Origin: Mucilaginibacter polytrichastri | GTDB taxonomy: Bacteria; Bacteroidota; Bacteroidia; Sphingobacteriales; Sphingobacteriaceae | Assembly: GCF_001911425.1 (NCBI RefSeq) | Contig: NZ_MPPL01000001.1 | Coordinates: 1,380,318-1,437,473 of the forward strand | Direction of reading: 5' to 3' | DNA: 57,156 bases | In this document: one piece after another, positions 16,646-25,839 of the stretch | How positions within the stretch are numbered: the first letter of the stretch is position 1 | How the letters are laid out: every line of letters begins with the position of its first letter | Program-made: the position numbers and the translations under genes | The notes under the pieces: model-generated | The model's input: only the letters and a program-made list of their open reading frames with translations | The model's database searches: none | Told to the model about the DNA's origin: nothing

Positions 16646-17067
16646 TATTTTTTATATTTAGATAGCACCTGGCTCGATTGTGCTATTGATGAATTTAACT
16701 GCGAATCTATCTGCATAATCTGTTTTTTCTGATTGTTGAGATACTGCATTACATCAGCATGCGACTTGCCTTTATATTCCGGGTCAAACTTGTGCATCCA
16801 GTTTTCCATAGCCTCATCGGCAGCGTTAAGGTTGGCACTTTGGGTTTTAAATGCAGCCTTTTGAGCAGCAGAATCAAGGGGAATAAATTGGTTGATCTTC
16901 AACAGGCTGTCGATCACAATTTTGTTGGTCATGGCTTTATCTTCGGCAGCCATCACTTTATCGTGTGTTGCTAAAATATCGTCCATTAATTTTTTCTCCT
17001 CGGCTTTATCATTGCTGCATGCTACTACGGTAAGGCATGCAAAAGCGGCTAACCAGATTTTTTTCAT
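16645..17067 (-). CDS. Small helical lipoprotein, function unknown
   Basis: Starting at the ATG at 17067, the product is 140 residues with signal peptide MKKIWLAAFACLTVVAC (lipobox VVAC). The rest is charged and likely all-helical, with repeated Lys/Asp/Gln stretches (MDDILATHDKVMAAEDKAM; LNNQKKQIMQIDSQLNSS) that could form a coiled coil. No family is recognised. It heads the operon with SCO and cytochrome c, so it may serve in cytochrome oxidase assembly; that is a guess from position. A start at 17091 would put 8 residues before the signal and is less likely. Confidence 0.8.
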   Translation of the reverse strand: MKKIWLAAFACLTVVACSNDKAEEKKLMDDILATHDKVMAAEDKAMTNKIVIDSLLKINQFIPLDSAAQKAAFKTQSANLNAADEAMENWMHKFDPEYKGKSHADVMQYLNNQKKQIMQIDSQLNSSIAQSSQVLSKYKK

Positions 17068-17282
17068 GGGTATTGAATGTTGTGCTGCCAAAGTTAATAC
17101 TTAAGCATCATTTCAACTTAAAAGTTAATACAGTTTAAAATCATTATTTATTAGTTTCATCAGCGTAATTATCACTGCCAGGGAGTTTAAGAAAATACTG
17201 ACCGGTGTTTAATAATTGAGGTGTTAAAAACTATGACTAAATTACGCCCTTTCAGCGGTTTTTAGAAACCAGTTACCTTAAA

Positions 17283-17537
17283 ATGAGTTATTACGATATG
17301 AATCCCTTTGAAGTAGAAATCCCGATGATAGATCGCCCATTGGTGATCACTGTTAAACACCGTGCCGAAGCTAACGCCAGTGTATATGACCTGTATTATG
17401 CCGACGGCCTGTGCGGCTACATGTATTGCAATGAGCATAATGTATGGATCTATAAACCACATTTGCATGCAGCGTTATTGCTTGATGAAAGCCATATCCA
17501 GCATTTGGGTAAAGCTATTGGCGAGCACAGTAAGTAG
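17283..17537 (+). CDS. Hypothetical protein of 84 residues
   Basis: A small soluble protein with mixed sequence (MNPFEVEIPMIDRPLVITV near the start, then YDLYYADGLCGYMYC). It is probably beta-rich, with no signal peptide or membrane helix. Its codon use resembles its neighbours and it has a single clear start, which favours a real gene. It lies alone between the SCO operon, which reads away from it, and the lysC leader region. I know no function for it. Confidence 0.65.
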   Translation: MSYYDMNPFEVEIPMIDRPLVITVKHRAEANASVYDLYYADGLCGYMYCNEHNVWIYKPHLHAALLLDESHIQHLGKAIGEHSK

Positions 17538-17539
17538 AT

Positions 17540-17660
17540 CAAGAGCCAAGATACAAGAGCCAAGAAACAAGATAACTTCACCCCGGCCCTCTCCAAAGGA
17601 AAGGGAGCAAAAGCATAATATACTTAAGACCTCTCCTTTTGGAGAGGGTTGGGTGAGGCT
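17540..17660. repeat. CAAGA-type repeat followed by a CCTCTCC palindrome
   Basis: Bases 17540-17572 consist of repeated CAAGAGCCAAGA and CAAGAAACAAGA units, related to the ends of the element at 42733-42867. From about 17582 to 17660 a second foldback motif follows, with CCCTCTCCAAAGGAAAGGG and CCTCTCCTTTTGGAGAGG. Similar CTCTCC/GGAGAG palindromes occur at 6058-6083 and, as CCCTCCCC/GGGGAGGG, at 20338-20370. All are intergenic. Confidence 0.6.
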
Positions 17661-17828
17661 CTTCTCAAATTTTATTAGCTAAATCCTGTTTAAAATCTTA
17701 TTTTTAATGCCGCTAAAGCGGGTGCTGCGTTAAATTACTGCTGATCAATAATCTAGTACTTCTCCGGGCACCCAAAACCCGCTTAATGCAGCAGAATAAC
17801 AATATTTGTCTTTTTAAACAGCACAACA

Positions 17829-19139
17829 ATGAAAGTTTTAAAATTTGGCGGAACATCTGTAGGTAGCCCCGAGCGGATGAAAAAGCTGCTGAATATTATC
17901 AATGCCGATGAGCGCCAGATTGTGGTACTGTCGGCTGTTTCTGGTACAACCAATAACCTGGTAGAAATTGGGCAGGCCTATCTAAAGGGCGATAAGCCCA
18001 AGGCAGCTGCGCTAATTAAAGCGTTAAAGGGTAAGTATGAACTGTTTATTAAGGAACTTTTTAAAGAAGAAAAATATTTAAACAGGGGTAAGGAGGTAAT
18101 TGATTATCATTTCGGTTTGCTGACTATGCTATCAAACGACCTGTTTACGCCAATTGAGGACAAGATCATTTTGGCGCAGGGCGAACTATTGTCGACCACA
18201 TTATATCATGTTTACCTGCAGGAGATTGGCGTACCATCGGTATTGCTGCCCGCGTTGGATTTTATGAAGGTTGATGAAGACCACGAGCCGCTGGTTGATT
18301 ACATTACCGACCACATTACCCCCTTATTAAACAAAAACCCGGATAATAAACTGTTTATTACCCAGGGTTATATCTGTAAAAACTCATTCGGCGAGATTGA
18401 TAACCTGCGCCGTGGCGGCAGCGATTATACTGCGTCATTAATAGGTGCGGCTATTCGCAGCGAAGAGGTGCAGATTTGGACGGATATTGACGGTATGCAC
18501 AATAACGACCCGCGAATAGTAAAGGGTACACAGCCCATCAGCCAGCTTTCATTTGATGAGGCTGCTGAGTTGGCCTATTTCGGTGCCAAAATTTTACACC
18601 CGCAAAGTGTGTTCCCGGCACAGAAATATAAGATCCCGGTGCGGTTGTTAAATACCATGGACCCGCAAGCCGCAGGCACGCTGATCACTAATGATAGCGA
18701 GAAGAACAAGATCAAGTCTATCGCAGCTAAAGATGATATTACGGCCATTAAAGTTCAGTCGAGCCGTATGTTGCTGGCGCATGGCTTTTTGCGCCGCCTG
18801 TTCGAAGTTTTCGAGCGTTATAAAACTTCGATAGATATGATAACTACGTCGGAAGTTGGCGTATCATTAACCATTGATGATACCACCCATCTGGGCGAGA
18901 TCACCAAAGAACTAAACGCTTTCGGATCGGTAGAGCTGGATGTAAACCAAACCATTATTTGTGTAGTGGGCGATTTTGGTGCCGAGAAACATGGCTATGC
19001 AGCCAGGGTGCTCGAATCGGTAAAGCACATTCCCATCCGGATGATTTCCTATGGGGGCAGCGACCATAATTTATCTTTACTGGTAAAAACAGAAGATAAG
19101 GTAGAAGCCCTGAGAAGTTTACACAGCAGATTATTTTAA
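17829..19139 (+). CDS. lysC: Aspartate kinase (monofunctional)
   Basis: A 436-residue aspartokinase with the N-terminal KFGGTSVGSPERMKKL motif (residues 4-19) and the RGGSDYTASLIGAAI motif near residue 200 that binds ATP and aspartate. The C-terminal third is a pair of ACT domains (TTSEVGVSLTIDD near 340), the usual site of feedback inhibition by lysine. It makes aspartyl phosphate for the lysine/diaminopimelate and methionine/threonine routes. The length is normal and no homoserine dehydrogenase is fused. lysA follows after 24 bp, so the two form a lysine operon. The region before it holds crossing complementary segments. Confidence 0.95.
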   Translation: MKVLKFGGTSVGSPERMKKLLNIINADERQIVVLSAVSGTTNNLVEIGQAYLKGDKPKAAALIKALKGKYELFIKELFKEEKYLNRGKEVIDYHFGLLTMLSNDLFTPIEDKIILAQGELLSTTLYHVYLQEIGVPSVLLPALDFMKVDEDHEPLVDYITDHITPLLNKNPDNKLFITQGYICKNSFGEIDNLRRGGSDYTASLIGAAIRSEEVQIWTDIDGMHNNDPRIVKGTQPISQLSFDEAAELAYFGAKILHPQSVFPAQKYKIPVRLLNTMDPQAAGTLITNDSEKNKIKSIAAKDDITAIKVQSSRMLLAHGFLRRLFEVFERYKTSIDMITTSEVGVSLTIDDTTHLGEITKELNAFGSVELDVNQTIICVVGDFGAEKHGYAARVLESVKHIPIRMISYGGSDHNLSLLVKTEDKVEALRSLHSRLF

Positions 19140-19163
19140 TTAGATTTTTTAAAGCATTAATTA

Positions 19164-20336
19164 ATGTTTACCAAAGATATTACAACCCGTTTCGGGGAAA
19201 TAGAAACACCGTTTTATTACTATAACCTCGATGTACTGCGCGATACGCTGCAGGCGTGCCAAAACGCGGCCCAAAAGTATGGCTACCACGTACACTACGC
19301 CATGAAGGCTAACTTTAATCCTAAAGTGCTGCAAACTATCCAGTCGTACGGTTTTGGTGCCGATTGCGTGAGCGGTAACGAGGTTAAAGCGGCTATTGAA
19401 TATGGCTTTAACAAGGATAAAGTTGTTTTTGCAGGCGTAGGTAAATCTGATAAAGAGATTAACCTGGCGCTTGATGCGGGTATTTTCTGCTTCAATGTAG
19501 AGTCTGTTCAGGAATTGCTGGTGATTAACGATCTGGCAGGTGCTAAAGGCCAAAAGGCTAATGTAGCTATCCGTATCAACCCCAATGTTGATGCGCATAC
19601 CCACCACTTTATTACCACCGGGTTAGAAGAGAATAAATTTGGCGTAAACGTTTGGCAATTGCCGGATGTGGCCGATACTTTGCGCAACTGCAAAAACCTG
19701 AATCTGCTGGGTATCCATTTTCATATCGGCTCGCAAATTACCGATCTGGAGACGTTTAAAACCTTGTGTACCCGCGTTAACGAACTCAGCGAGTGGTTTG
19801 AACAAAAAGGCTTTAATATTAAAGTACTGAATGTAGGTGGTGGTTTTGGTGTAAACTATTATTCGCCGGATCATGATAATATTGCCGATTTTGAGGCTTA
19901 TTTTAAAGTATTCAGTGATTTTCTGAATGTTAAGCCCAACCAGGAAGTACATTTCGAATTAGGCCGTGCCCTGGTAGCGCAGTCGGCATCGCTAATTGCA
20001 CGGGTGCTGTATGTAAAGAATGGTTTGAAAAAGAATTTCCTGATACTGGATGCCGGTATGACGGAGCTGATTCGCCCGATGTTGTACCAGGCTTACCATC
20101 AAATAGAAAACATAAGCCGGTTATCTGTTGCCGGTTCTCAGTTGTCAGACAAAGCTATTATATACGATGTGGTAGGCCCGATTTGCGAGAGTACCGATTG
20201 TTTTCGCAAGGATGTAGAACTGCCCGAATCATTCCGCGGCGATCTGATCGCAGTGCGTACGGCAGGTGCGTACGGCGAAGTAATGGCCTCGCATTACAAC
20301 CTGCGCGACCAGGTACAGAGTGTTTACAGCGAATAA
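19164..20336 (+). CDS. lysA: Diaminopimelate decarboxylase
   Basis: A fold-type III PLP enzyme of 390 residues that decarboxylates meso-diaminopimelate to lysine. The PLP lysine is K48 in HYAMKAN, followed by the HFHIGSQ segment near residue 188, the glycine-rich NVGGGFG near 230, and the substrate Cys motif GPICESTD near 340. It ends with the usual YGEVMASHYN segment. It lies 24 bp downstream of lysC and is almost certainly cotranscribed with it. Confidence 0.95.
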   Translation: MFTKDITTRFGEIETPFYYYNLDVLRDTLQACQNAAQKYGYHVHYAMKANFNPKVLQTIQSYGFGADCVSGNEVKAAIEYGFNKDKVVFAGVGKSDKEINLALDAGIFCFNVESVQELLVINDLAGAKGQKANVAIRINPNVDAHTHHFITTGLEENKFGVNVWQLPDVADTLRNCKNLNLLGIHFHIGSQITDLETFKTLCTRVNELSEWFEQKGFNIKVLNVGGGFGVNYYSPDHDNIADFEAYFKVFSDFLNVKPNQEVHFELGRALVAQSASLIARVLYVKNGLKKNFLILDAGMTELIRPMLYQAYHQIENISRLSVAGSQLSDKAIIYDVVGPICESTDCFRKDVELPESFRGDLIAVRTAGAYGEVMASHYNLRDQVQSVYSE

Positions 20337-20570
20337 TCCCTCCCCAGCCCTCCCCGAAGGGGAGGGAGTTTATGATATGTAGAGGCACAATACTTTGTGC
20401 CTCTTTTTTATTTATACAGGTGGCCGCGTTAGCGATTGCAGTGAAAAGCCCGGAGTGAAGCGTAGCGAAACGAGGACTTGCAACGGATAGCGCGGGCCGA
20501 AGGCAACGCCCGGGAGAGAATTAAGATACAAGAACCAGGAATCAAGACTTTTTCCTGTATTATCCTATTA

Positions 20571-20641
20571 TCATCCTGGCGTGGGAAGAATCTTGTACAG
20601 CTTGATTTGTAATGCAGAAGATTTCTCTTACGTCGATGACA
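20571..20641. repeat. REP-like element (TCATCCTG ... GATGAC)
   Basis: A degenerate copy of the GTCATCCTGA...TCAGGATGAC foldback class. The inner parts GAAGAATCTT and GAAGATTTCTC match the other copies at 12511-12596 and 22357-22423 in kind. It is non-coding. Confidence 0.5.
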
Positions 20642-20746
20642 ATAGAGGGCGTATTAAATGATAATTCGCTTAACAGAAACTTCATCTAAATAGCGCATTA
20701 ACTTAACTGGTAACCAGTAACTTAGTATAAACAAAATTCAATAGAT

Positions 20747-20836
20747 ATGAATTTGCTCAATAAAATATACAGCCTGTTTAACAGCATCCGCGAAAGGGTA
20801 ATGCTGCAACGCATTAAGTCGGTCTACATGCATTAA
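20747..20836 (+). CDS. Possible 29-residue basic peptide
   Basis: The frame begins MNLLNKIYSLFNSIRERVML and ends SVYMH. It is amphipathic and basic, which is compatible with a real small peptide. It lies 29 bp after a perfect 13-bp inverted repeat (20706-20718). Nothing else supports translation, and a frame this short can arise by chance. Confidence 0.25.
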   Translation: MNLLNKIYSLFNSIRERVMLQRIKSVYMH

Positions 20837-20999
20837 TGGTATTGTTTTGTAAAAATTCTAAAGCCTGTTTACAGGCTGCCTGCTTTTCTACCCCTGTGAT
20901 TTTTTCTGTAAGCTATTTATATTTTCCTGAAACTTTACCGGGTGTCCGTCGGTTTGTTGTTTCTTTGTTGCAACTAAAAACAATGGAGCATAGTAGCTG

Positions 21000-22343
21000 A
21001 TGGGTGAGTTAAATAAAAGTCTTTTCGGTGATGATTTTCAGTGGGGGGTATCTGCTGCTGCTTTGCAAACAGAGGGTGCCTGTGATGTGGATGGAAAAGG
21101 CCAGAGTATCTGGGATGTTTTTTCTTCAAAAAAAGGGAAGATCTTAAACGGCGATCACCACCATATTGCCTGCGATTTTTATAACCGCTACCAGGAAGAT
21201 ATCGATATTGTCAAAAGCCTTAACATTCCCAATTTCCGGTTCTCTATTTCGTGGACAAGGATTTTACCGGAAGGCACCGGTGAGGTTAACCAGGCCGGTA
21301 TTGACTACTACAACCGGGTGATAGATTATTGCCTGCAACAGGGGGTTGAACCCTGGATAACACTTTACCATTGGGATTTGCCGCAAGCCCTGGAAGCCAA
21401 AGGCGGCTGGACCAACCGCGACGTTGTGGTGTGGTTTTCTGCCTATGTTAGCATATGTGCCGATGCCTTTGGCAGCAAAGTAAAGCACTGGATGGTAATG
21501 AATGAACCATCGGTATTTACCGGGGCGGGTTACTTTTTGGGCATCCATGCACCGGGTAAAAGCGGGTTAAGGAACTTTGTGCCCGCCGTACACCATACCG
21601 TATTAAGTATTGTTGCCGGGGCGAAGATACTACGTGATAAGTTACCTGCAGACAGGCAAATTGGTACTACATTTTCATGTTCCTATATCGAACCTGTTTC
21701 GCAGTCTGATAAAGATATTGCCGCAGCCAACCGTGCCGATGCCTTAATTAACCGTTTGTTTATTGAGCCCATACTGGGTTTGGGCTATCCCACAACCGAG
21801 ATTACCGCTTTAAAACGGATCGATAAATTTATACTGCCCGGCGATGCTGAAAATATGAGCTTTGATTTCGATTTTATCGGCATCCAGAATTATACCCGCG
21901 AACTGGTTGAGTATTCGTTTTTTACACCCTATGTAGGCGCAAGCCTGGTTAAGGCCACCAAGCGCAACGTGCCGACCACTGAAATGGGGTGGGAGGTGTA
22001 CCCGGCTTCTATCTATGAGATGATTAAAAAGTTTAACGCTTACCCGCAGGTTAAAAAGATCATTATTACAGAAAACGGCGCAGCTTTTAAAGATAGCCTA
22101 GTTGAAGGACAAGTTGATGACCAGCAACGTATTGCTTACCTGGACGATTATTTGCAGCAGGTATTAAGAGCAAAAAATGAAGGTTATAATGTAGAAGGTT
22201 ATTTTGTGTGGACACTAACCGATAACTTTGAATGGGCCGAGGGCTATCATCCACGGTTTGGCTTGGTGCATATTGATTTTGATACCCTAAAACGGACGGT
22301 GAAAAACTCCGGATATTGGTTTAGAGATTTGCTGTCGAAATAA
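21000..22343 (+). CDS. Family 1 beta-glucosidase
   Basis: A 447-residue GH1 enzyme. The acid/base Glu is E168 in VMNEPSVF, and the nucleophile is E358 in IITENGAAF. The N-terminal FQWGVSAAALQTEGA segment and YHWDLPQALEAKGGW are also family hallmarks. It hydrolyses beta-linked glucose or galactose from oligosaccharides. No signal peptide is present, so it is probably cytoplasmic. The start at 21000 is supported because the ATG further upstream at 20982 reads into a stop after five codons. Confidence 0.95.
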   Translation: MGELNKSLFGDDFQWGVSAAALQTEGACDVDGKGQSIWDVFSSKKGKILNGDHHHIACDFYNRYQEDIDIVKSLNIPNFRFSISWTRILPEGTGEVNQAGIDYYNRVIDYCLQQGVEPWITLYHWDLPQALEAKGGWTNRDVVVWFSAYVSICADAFGSKVKHWMVMNEPSVFTGAGYFLGIHAPGKSGLRNFVPAVHHTVLSIVAGAKILRDKLPADRQIGTTFSCSYIEPVSQSDKDIAAANRADALINRLFIEPILGLGYPTTEITALKRIDKFILPGDAENMSFDFDFIGIQNYTRELVEYSFFTPYVGASLVKATKRNVPTTEMGWEVYPASIYEMIKKFNAYPQVKKIIITENGAAFKDSLVEGQVDDQQRIAYLDDYLQQVLRAKNEGYNVEGYFVWTLTDNFEWAEGYHPRFGLVHIDFDTLKRTVKNSGYWFRDLLSK

Positions 22344-22356
22344 TTGTATTCATTAT

Positions 22357-22423
22357 TGTCATTCAAAACATCAGAAAGAATTTCTTATATCGAAGCAGAT
22401 CCTTCGTTATACTCAGGATGACA
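22357..22423. repeat. REP-like element overlapping the end of a sensor kinase gene
   Basis: The ends TGTCATTC and TCAGGATGACA match the same foldback class as 12511-12596. The right end includes the stop codon of the neighbouring kinase gene (22413-22415) and its last two or three codons. Confidence 0.65.
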
Positions 22424-24503
22424 AAGGAGCTCTGTTCAGTTCCACATAAAAAGTAGTTCCATTCTCACTGCTATCAAACCATATTTTACCATGGTGCTTC
22501 TCTATAATCTGCTTGCAAATAGAGAGGCCTAATCCAAAAGATTTCTCGCCCATGGTACCTGGTCTTTTGGCCTCGGTAAACATGTTAAATACTTTAGTCT
22601 TGTTTTCCTCGGGTATGCCAATGCCATGGTCTGTAATGGCAATGCATAAAGTATGTGCATTGCGCAGTGCTTTAACCTGTATGGTACCGCCCACCGGGCT
22701 AAATTTAATAGCGTTAATAATCAGGTTACTAACTACGCGCCAAATTTTCTCCCTGCTTATAAGCAGCATTTCGGGCGAATCCAGTGTGGTAAGCTCTATT
22801 TTCTGGTTCTTTTCGGCGGCTTTAAAACGTAATAGTTCTATACTGTTATTTAATAGCGTATTAATATCTACCAGTTGCATTTTCGATTCGCCGATGGTGC
22901 TATCGGTAGCTTCAAATATTTCGTTGATTAACTCCAGCGAATTGTCGGCAGTGTCTTTAATTATATTGATGTATTGCGTTTGTTCCTCGTTAAAATCATT
23001 GTCGGTTACCATGGCATTGGTTAATGAGGAGATACCTCCCAGCGGGTTACGCAAGTCATGTGCAACGGTGTGCAAAATTCGGTCTTTTTCCCGGCTGCTG
23101 TCATTTAGTTTTTCCAGCGTTTTTTCGAGATTTATCTTTTGTTGGTTTACCTGCTCATTTAAAGTATTAACGGTAAATAATTCATTTTTAGATCGCTTCC
23201 AGTTTCTGTAAATTAACAAAATAATAACCAGGGCCATTATTACAAAAATTGCGGCTACAATTAAGTAGGCACGTTGCATTTTGTTATTGTTGGTAAGGCT
23301 GGTAATTTCGTACTCTTTTTCATAGTTTTCCAGCTGGTCGTTTACATTGGTTTCTTTAAGTAAACGGGTGCTTTCAAGCAGCGAATCCTTTAGCACATTA
23401 TAGCGCCTGTTATAATTTAAGGCTATAACCGGTTGGTTTTTGCTTGCGTAATAATCGCTCATTAACCGGTACCAGTCAGACTCTGCATTTTTATTAGAAA
23501 TAACCGATAGTTGCTTATGTACGCTATCTAACAAACTTATCATTGGCTGCTCTTGCTTTTCATCGGCGTATATTTTGGCCAGTTTAATTTCTGATAGCAA
23601 GGCATCGGCATTGTCATTGCCCTTTTTCAGGTTAATGGCAATGCTTGCTGTAAGTAAATGCTTTGCTGTATCATATTGGTGGCGTTTAATATAAATATCG
23701 GCCTGGTTGCCATATATAACAGCGAGGGCAACATCCAGCAAGTGTGTTTTGAGTTTAAAGCCCGGGCCTTTTTGGTTAATGTAGTCAACCCCTTTCTGAA
23801 AATAAATTAAGGCGCTATCCGGCTTATTAATATGTTTATAAGCCAGTGCTATATTGTCGAGTACTTCCTGATTACGATAAAATAATACGAAATCGGCATC
23901 GTGAGGCAGTGTTTTGCTGAAACTTTCTTTAAAGTAATTAATTGATAAATTATAATGCGCTTGCTGGTAGGTTATCATCCCCAAGCGATATTCATAGCTT
24001 GATAATACAACATTATCAAGGTAGCTTTTGCCTATATGGTGGCCGGTAAAATAACATTCGTAGGCCTCTGCATAATTATGCAGCTCGAAATAAGCATCGC
24101 CCTTGGCAAAATTAGCCTCTGCATAAAGTGAAGGGTATTTTTGCTGCCCCCCGTTTTGATTAACCACTGCCAGCATGCTATCGGCGTAAACCAGCGCTTT
24201 TTTATAATTGTTCTGGTATTTACCCACCAGCACAAAATGGTACGCTAAGCGCCTGAAATTGTCATAAAAAGAAGGGTGCGCAATTTTAGCATAGGCCGAG
24301 TCAAGGTATTTTACTCCCCATGCCGGGTCTTTATCGCTTAATCTATTAACAGTGTCGGAGATTGGTTTAAAAGCTGCCGAATAATTAACAGATTTTTTAC
24401 CTTGCTGGTTACAGGATGCAAAAAAGAATAAAGCAACAAAGCACAGCAACACTTGGCGGCTGTGCTTAATAATTAAGCTATTGTATATTTTGGTATAAAC
24501 CAA
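22413..24503 (-). CDS. TPR-containing sensor histidine kinase with lipoprotein-like signal
   Basis: This 696-residue kinase starts with a hydrophobic segment ending FFFASC, which looks like a lipobox. An extracytoplasmic region of TPR-like helices (about 60-400) and one membrane helix (about 412-432) follow. A coiled-coil linker leads to a HisKA domain with phospho-acceptor H482 (HTVAHDLRNPL). The ATPase domain has N (NLIINAIKFSP), G1 (DHGIGIPEE) and G2 (FGLGLSICKQI) boxes. No response regulator lies next to it. If the signal is really cleaved as a lipoprotein, the outer part would be lipid-anchored as well as membrane-spanning; an uncleaved helix is the simpler reading. Confidence 0.93.
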   Translation of the reverse strand: MVYTKIYNSLIIKHSRQVLLCFVALFFFASCNQQGKKSVNYSAAFKPISDTVNRLSDKDPAWGVKYLDSAYAKIAHPSFYDNFRRLAYHFVLVGKYQNNYKKALVYADSMLAVVNQNGGQQKYPSLYAEANFAKGDAYFELHNYAEAYECYFTGHHIGKSYLDNVVLSSYEYRLGMITYQQAHYNLSINYFKESFSKTLPHDADFVLFYRNQEVLDNIALAYKHINKPDSALIYFQKGVDYINQKGPGFKLKTHLLDVALAVIYGNQADIYIKRHQYDTAKHLLTASIAINLKKGNDNADALLSEIKLAKIYADEKQEQPMISLLDSVHKQLSVISNKNAESDWYRLMSDYYASKNQPVIALNYNRRYNVLKDSLLESTRLLKETNVNDQLENYEKEYEITSLTNNNKMQRAYLIVAAIFVIMALVIILLIYRNWKRSKNELFTVNTLNEQVNQQKINLEKTLEKLNDSSREKDRILHTVAHDLRNPLGGISSLTNAMVTDNDFNEEQTQYINIIKDTADNSLELINEIFEATDSTIGESKMQLVDINTLLNNSIELLRFKAAEKNQKIELTTLDSPEMLLISREKIWRVVSNLIINAIKFSPVGGTIQVKALRNAHTLCIAITDHGIGIPEENKTKVFNMFTEAKRPGTMGEKSFGLGLSICKQIIEKHHGKIWFDSSENGTTFYVELNRAPLSS

Positions 24504-24575
24504 TGTATGGATTAAGGTTACTCTGTAAATATAATATTCGGCATTTTAAGTTAGTAATATTAATTTAACAAATAT

Positions 24576-25757
24576 TTACTTAAAAGCATCTAAGCCTGTT
24601 ATATCCATGCCAGTAATCAATAAATGGATATCATGTGTGCCTTCATAGGTAATTACAGATTCGAGGTTCATCATGTGGCGCATAATCGAATATTCGCCGG
24701 TGATGCCCATGCCGCCCAGTATCTGTCGGGCCTCGCGGGCAATGTGCAGCGCCATATCTACGTTGTTGCGCTTGGACATCGATATTTGTGCCGCTGTAGC
24801 CCGGTTCTCACTTTTTAAGGTACCCAGTCGCCAGGCCAGTAATTGTGCCTTGGTGATCTCGGTGATCATTTCGGCCAGCTTTTTTTGCTGCAGCTGAAAG
24901 CCTGCTATCGGCTTGCCAAATTGTACACGCTCTTTGGCATAGCGTAGGGCAGTATCATAACAATCCATAGCAGCGCCAATAGCGCCCCATGCAATGCCGT
25001 AACGGGCTTGGTTTAGGCATCCTAATGGTCCTTTTAGTCCGGCTACATTAGGCAATATATTTTCTTTCGGTATTTTAACGTTATCAAACACCAGTTCGCC
25101 GGTGGCAGATGCGCGTAACGACCATTTATTGTGCGTTTCGGGCGTTGTAAAACCTTTCATGCCACGCTCGGCGATCAGCCCGCGAATTTTACCGCTTTCG
25201 TCTTTTGCCCAAACCACGGCAATATCTGCAAATGGGGCATTAGAGATCCACATTTTAGCGCCATTTAATAGGTAATGGTCGCCCGTATCTTTAATATTAG
25301 TAACCATACCGCCGGGATTAGAGCCATGGTCGGGTTCGGTTAATCCGAAACACCCCATCAACTCGCCCGATGCCAGTTTGGGCAGGTATTTATGTTTCTG
25401 CTCTTCAGACCCATAAGCATATATCGGGTACATTACCAACGAGCCCTGTACCGATGCTGTGGAGCGGATGCCTGAATCGCCGCGTTCCAGTTCCTGCATA
25501 ATAATGCCATAGGCTGTATAATCGAGCCCGGCACCGCCATATTCCTCGGGTATGGTTGGGCCAAAAGCACCGATCTCGGCCAGCCCTTTTAATAATTGTT
25601 TAGGGAAGGTGGCATTTTGCGCATGGGTGTCAATAATGGGGCTGAGTTCTTTTTTTACCCAATCGCGCACCGATTGTCGAATAAGTTTATGTTCGTCGCT
25701 TAAAAGCTCATCAAGCAGGTAGTAGTCCGGCGATTCAAATAAGTCGGTTCTTGGCAT
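24576..25757 (-). CDS. Acyl-CoA dehydrogenase, glutaryl-CoA dehydrogenase-like
   Basis: A 393-residue flavoenzyme of the acyl-CoA dehydrogenase family. The segments ARYGIAWGAIGAAMDCYDTA and ERVQFGKPIAGFQLQQKKLA, and the catalytic Glu in ITYEGTHDIHLLITG, are closest to glutaryl-CoA dehydrogenase (GcdH), which makes crotonyl-CoA from glutaryl-CoA in lysine and tryptophan breakdown. No other gene of that pathway is adjacent. It is a single gene; folB is divergent from it across 82 bp. The family is certain, the exact substrate probable. Confidence 0.9.
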   Translation of the reverse strand: MPRTDLFESPDYYLLDELLSDEHKLIRQSVRDWVKKELSPIIDTHAQNATFPKQLLKGLAEIGAFGPTIPEEYGGAGLDYTAYGIIMQELERGDSGIRSTASVQGSLVMYPIYAYGSEEQKHKYLPKLASGELMGCFGLTEPDHGSNPGGMVTNIKDTGDHYLLNGAKMWISNAPFADIAVVWAKDESGKIRGLIAERGMKGFTTPETHNKWSLRASATGELVFDNVKIPKENILPNVAGLKGPLGCLNQARYGIAWGAIGAAMDCYDTALRYAKERVQFGKPIAGFQLQQKKLAEMITEITKAQLLAWRLGTLKSENRATAAQISMSKRNNVDMALHIAREARQILGGMGITGEYSIMRHMMNLESVITYEGTHDIHLLITGMDITGLDAFK

Positions 25758-25839
25758 AATTTTAGGATATCAGTTTAACAAATCTAATCAAAGCATACAT
25801 TCATATGGGTATATTGTATGCATTAATTTACTTTTGAAA

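Larger units (their letters stand above)
20337..20999. other. Gene-poor stretch with several repeats
   Basis: These 663 bp hold a CCCTCCCC/GGGGAGGG foldback (20338-20370), a GC-rich repeat-like block (about 20430-20515, with GATTGCAGTGAAAAGCCCGG and ACTTGCAACGGATAGCGCGG), a CAAGA-type remnant (20524-20547), a REP-like element (20571-20641), the palindrome ACTGGTAACCAGT (20706-20718) and one possible 29-codon frame. The final 150 bp should contain the promoter of the GH1 gene, but no clear -7 box is visible. Confidence 0.6.

Noticed and set aside
17690..17828. Lysine riboswitch before lysC
   Set aside because: The region is shorter than a lysine riboswitch and lacks its recognisable five-helix junction; a promoter-like box close to the ATG may exclude it from the mRNA.
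22513..23211. 232-codon plus-strand frame
   Set aside because: It lies opposite the histidine kinase catalytic domains and shows the Ser/Leu-rich pattern of a shadow frame.
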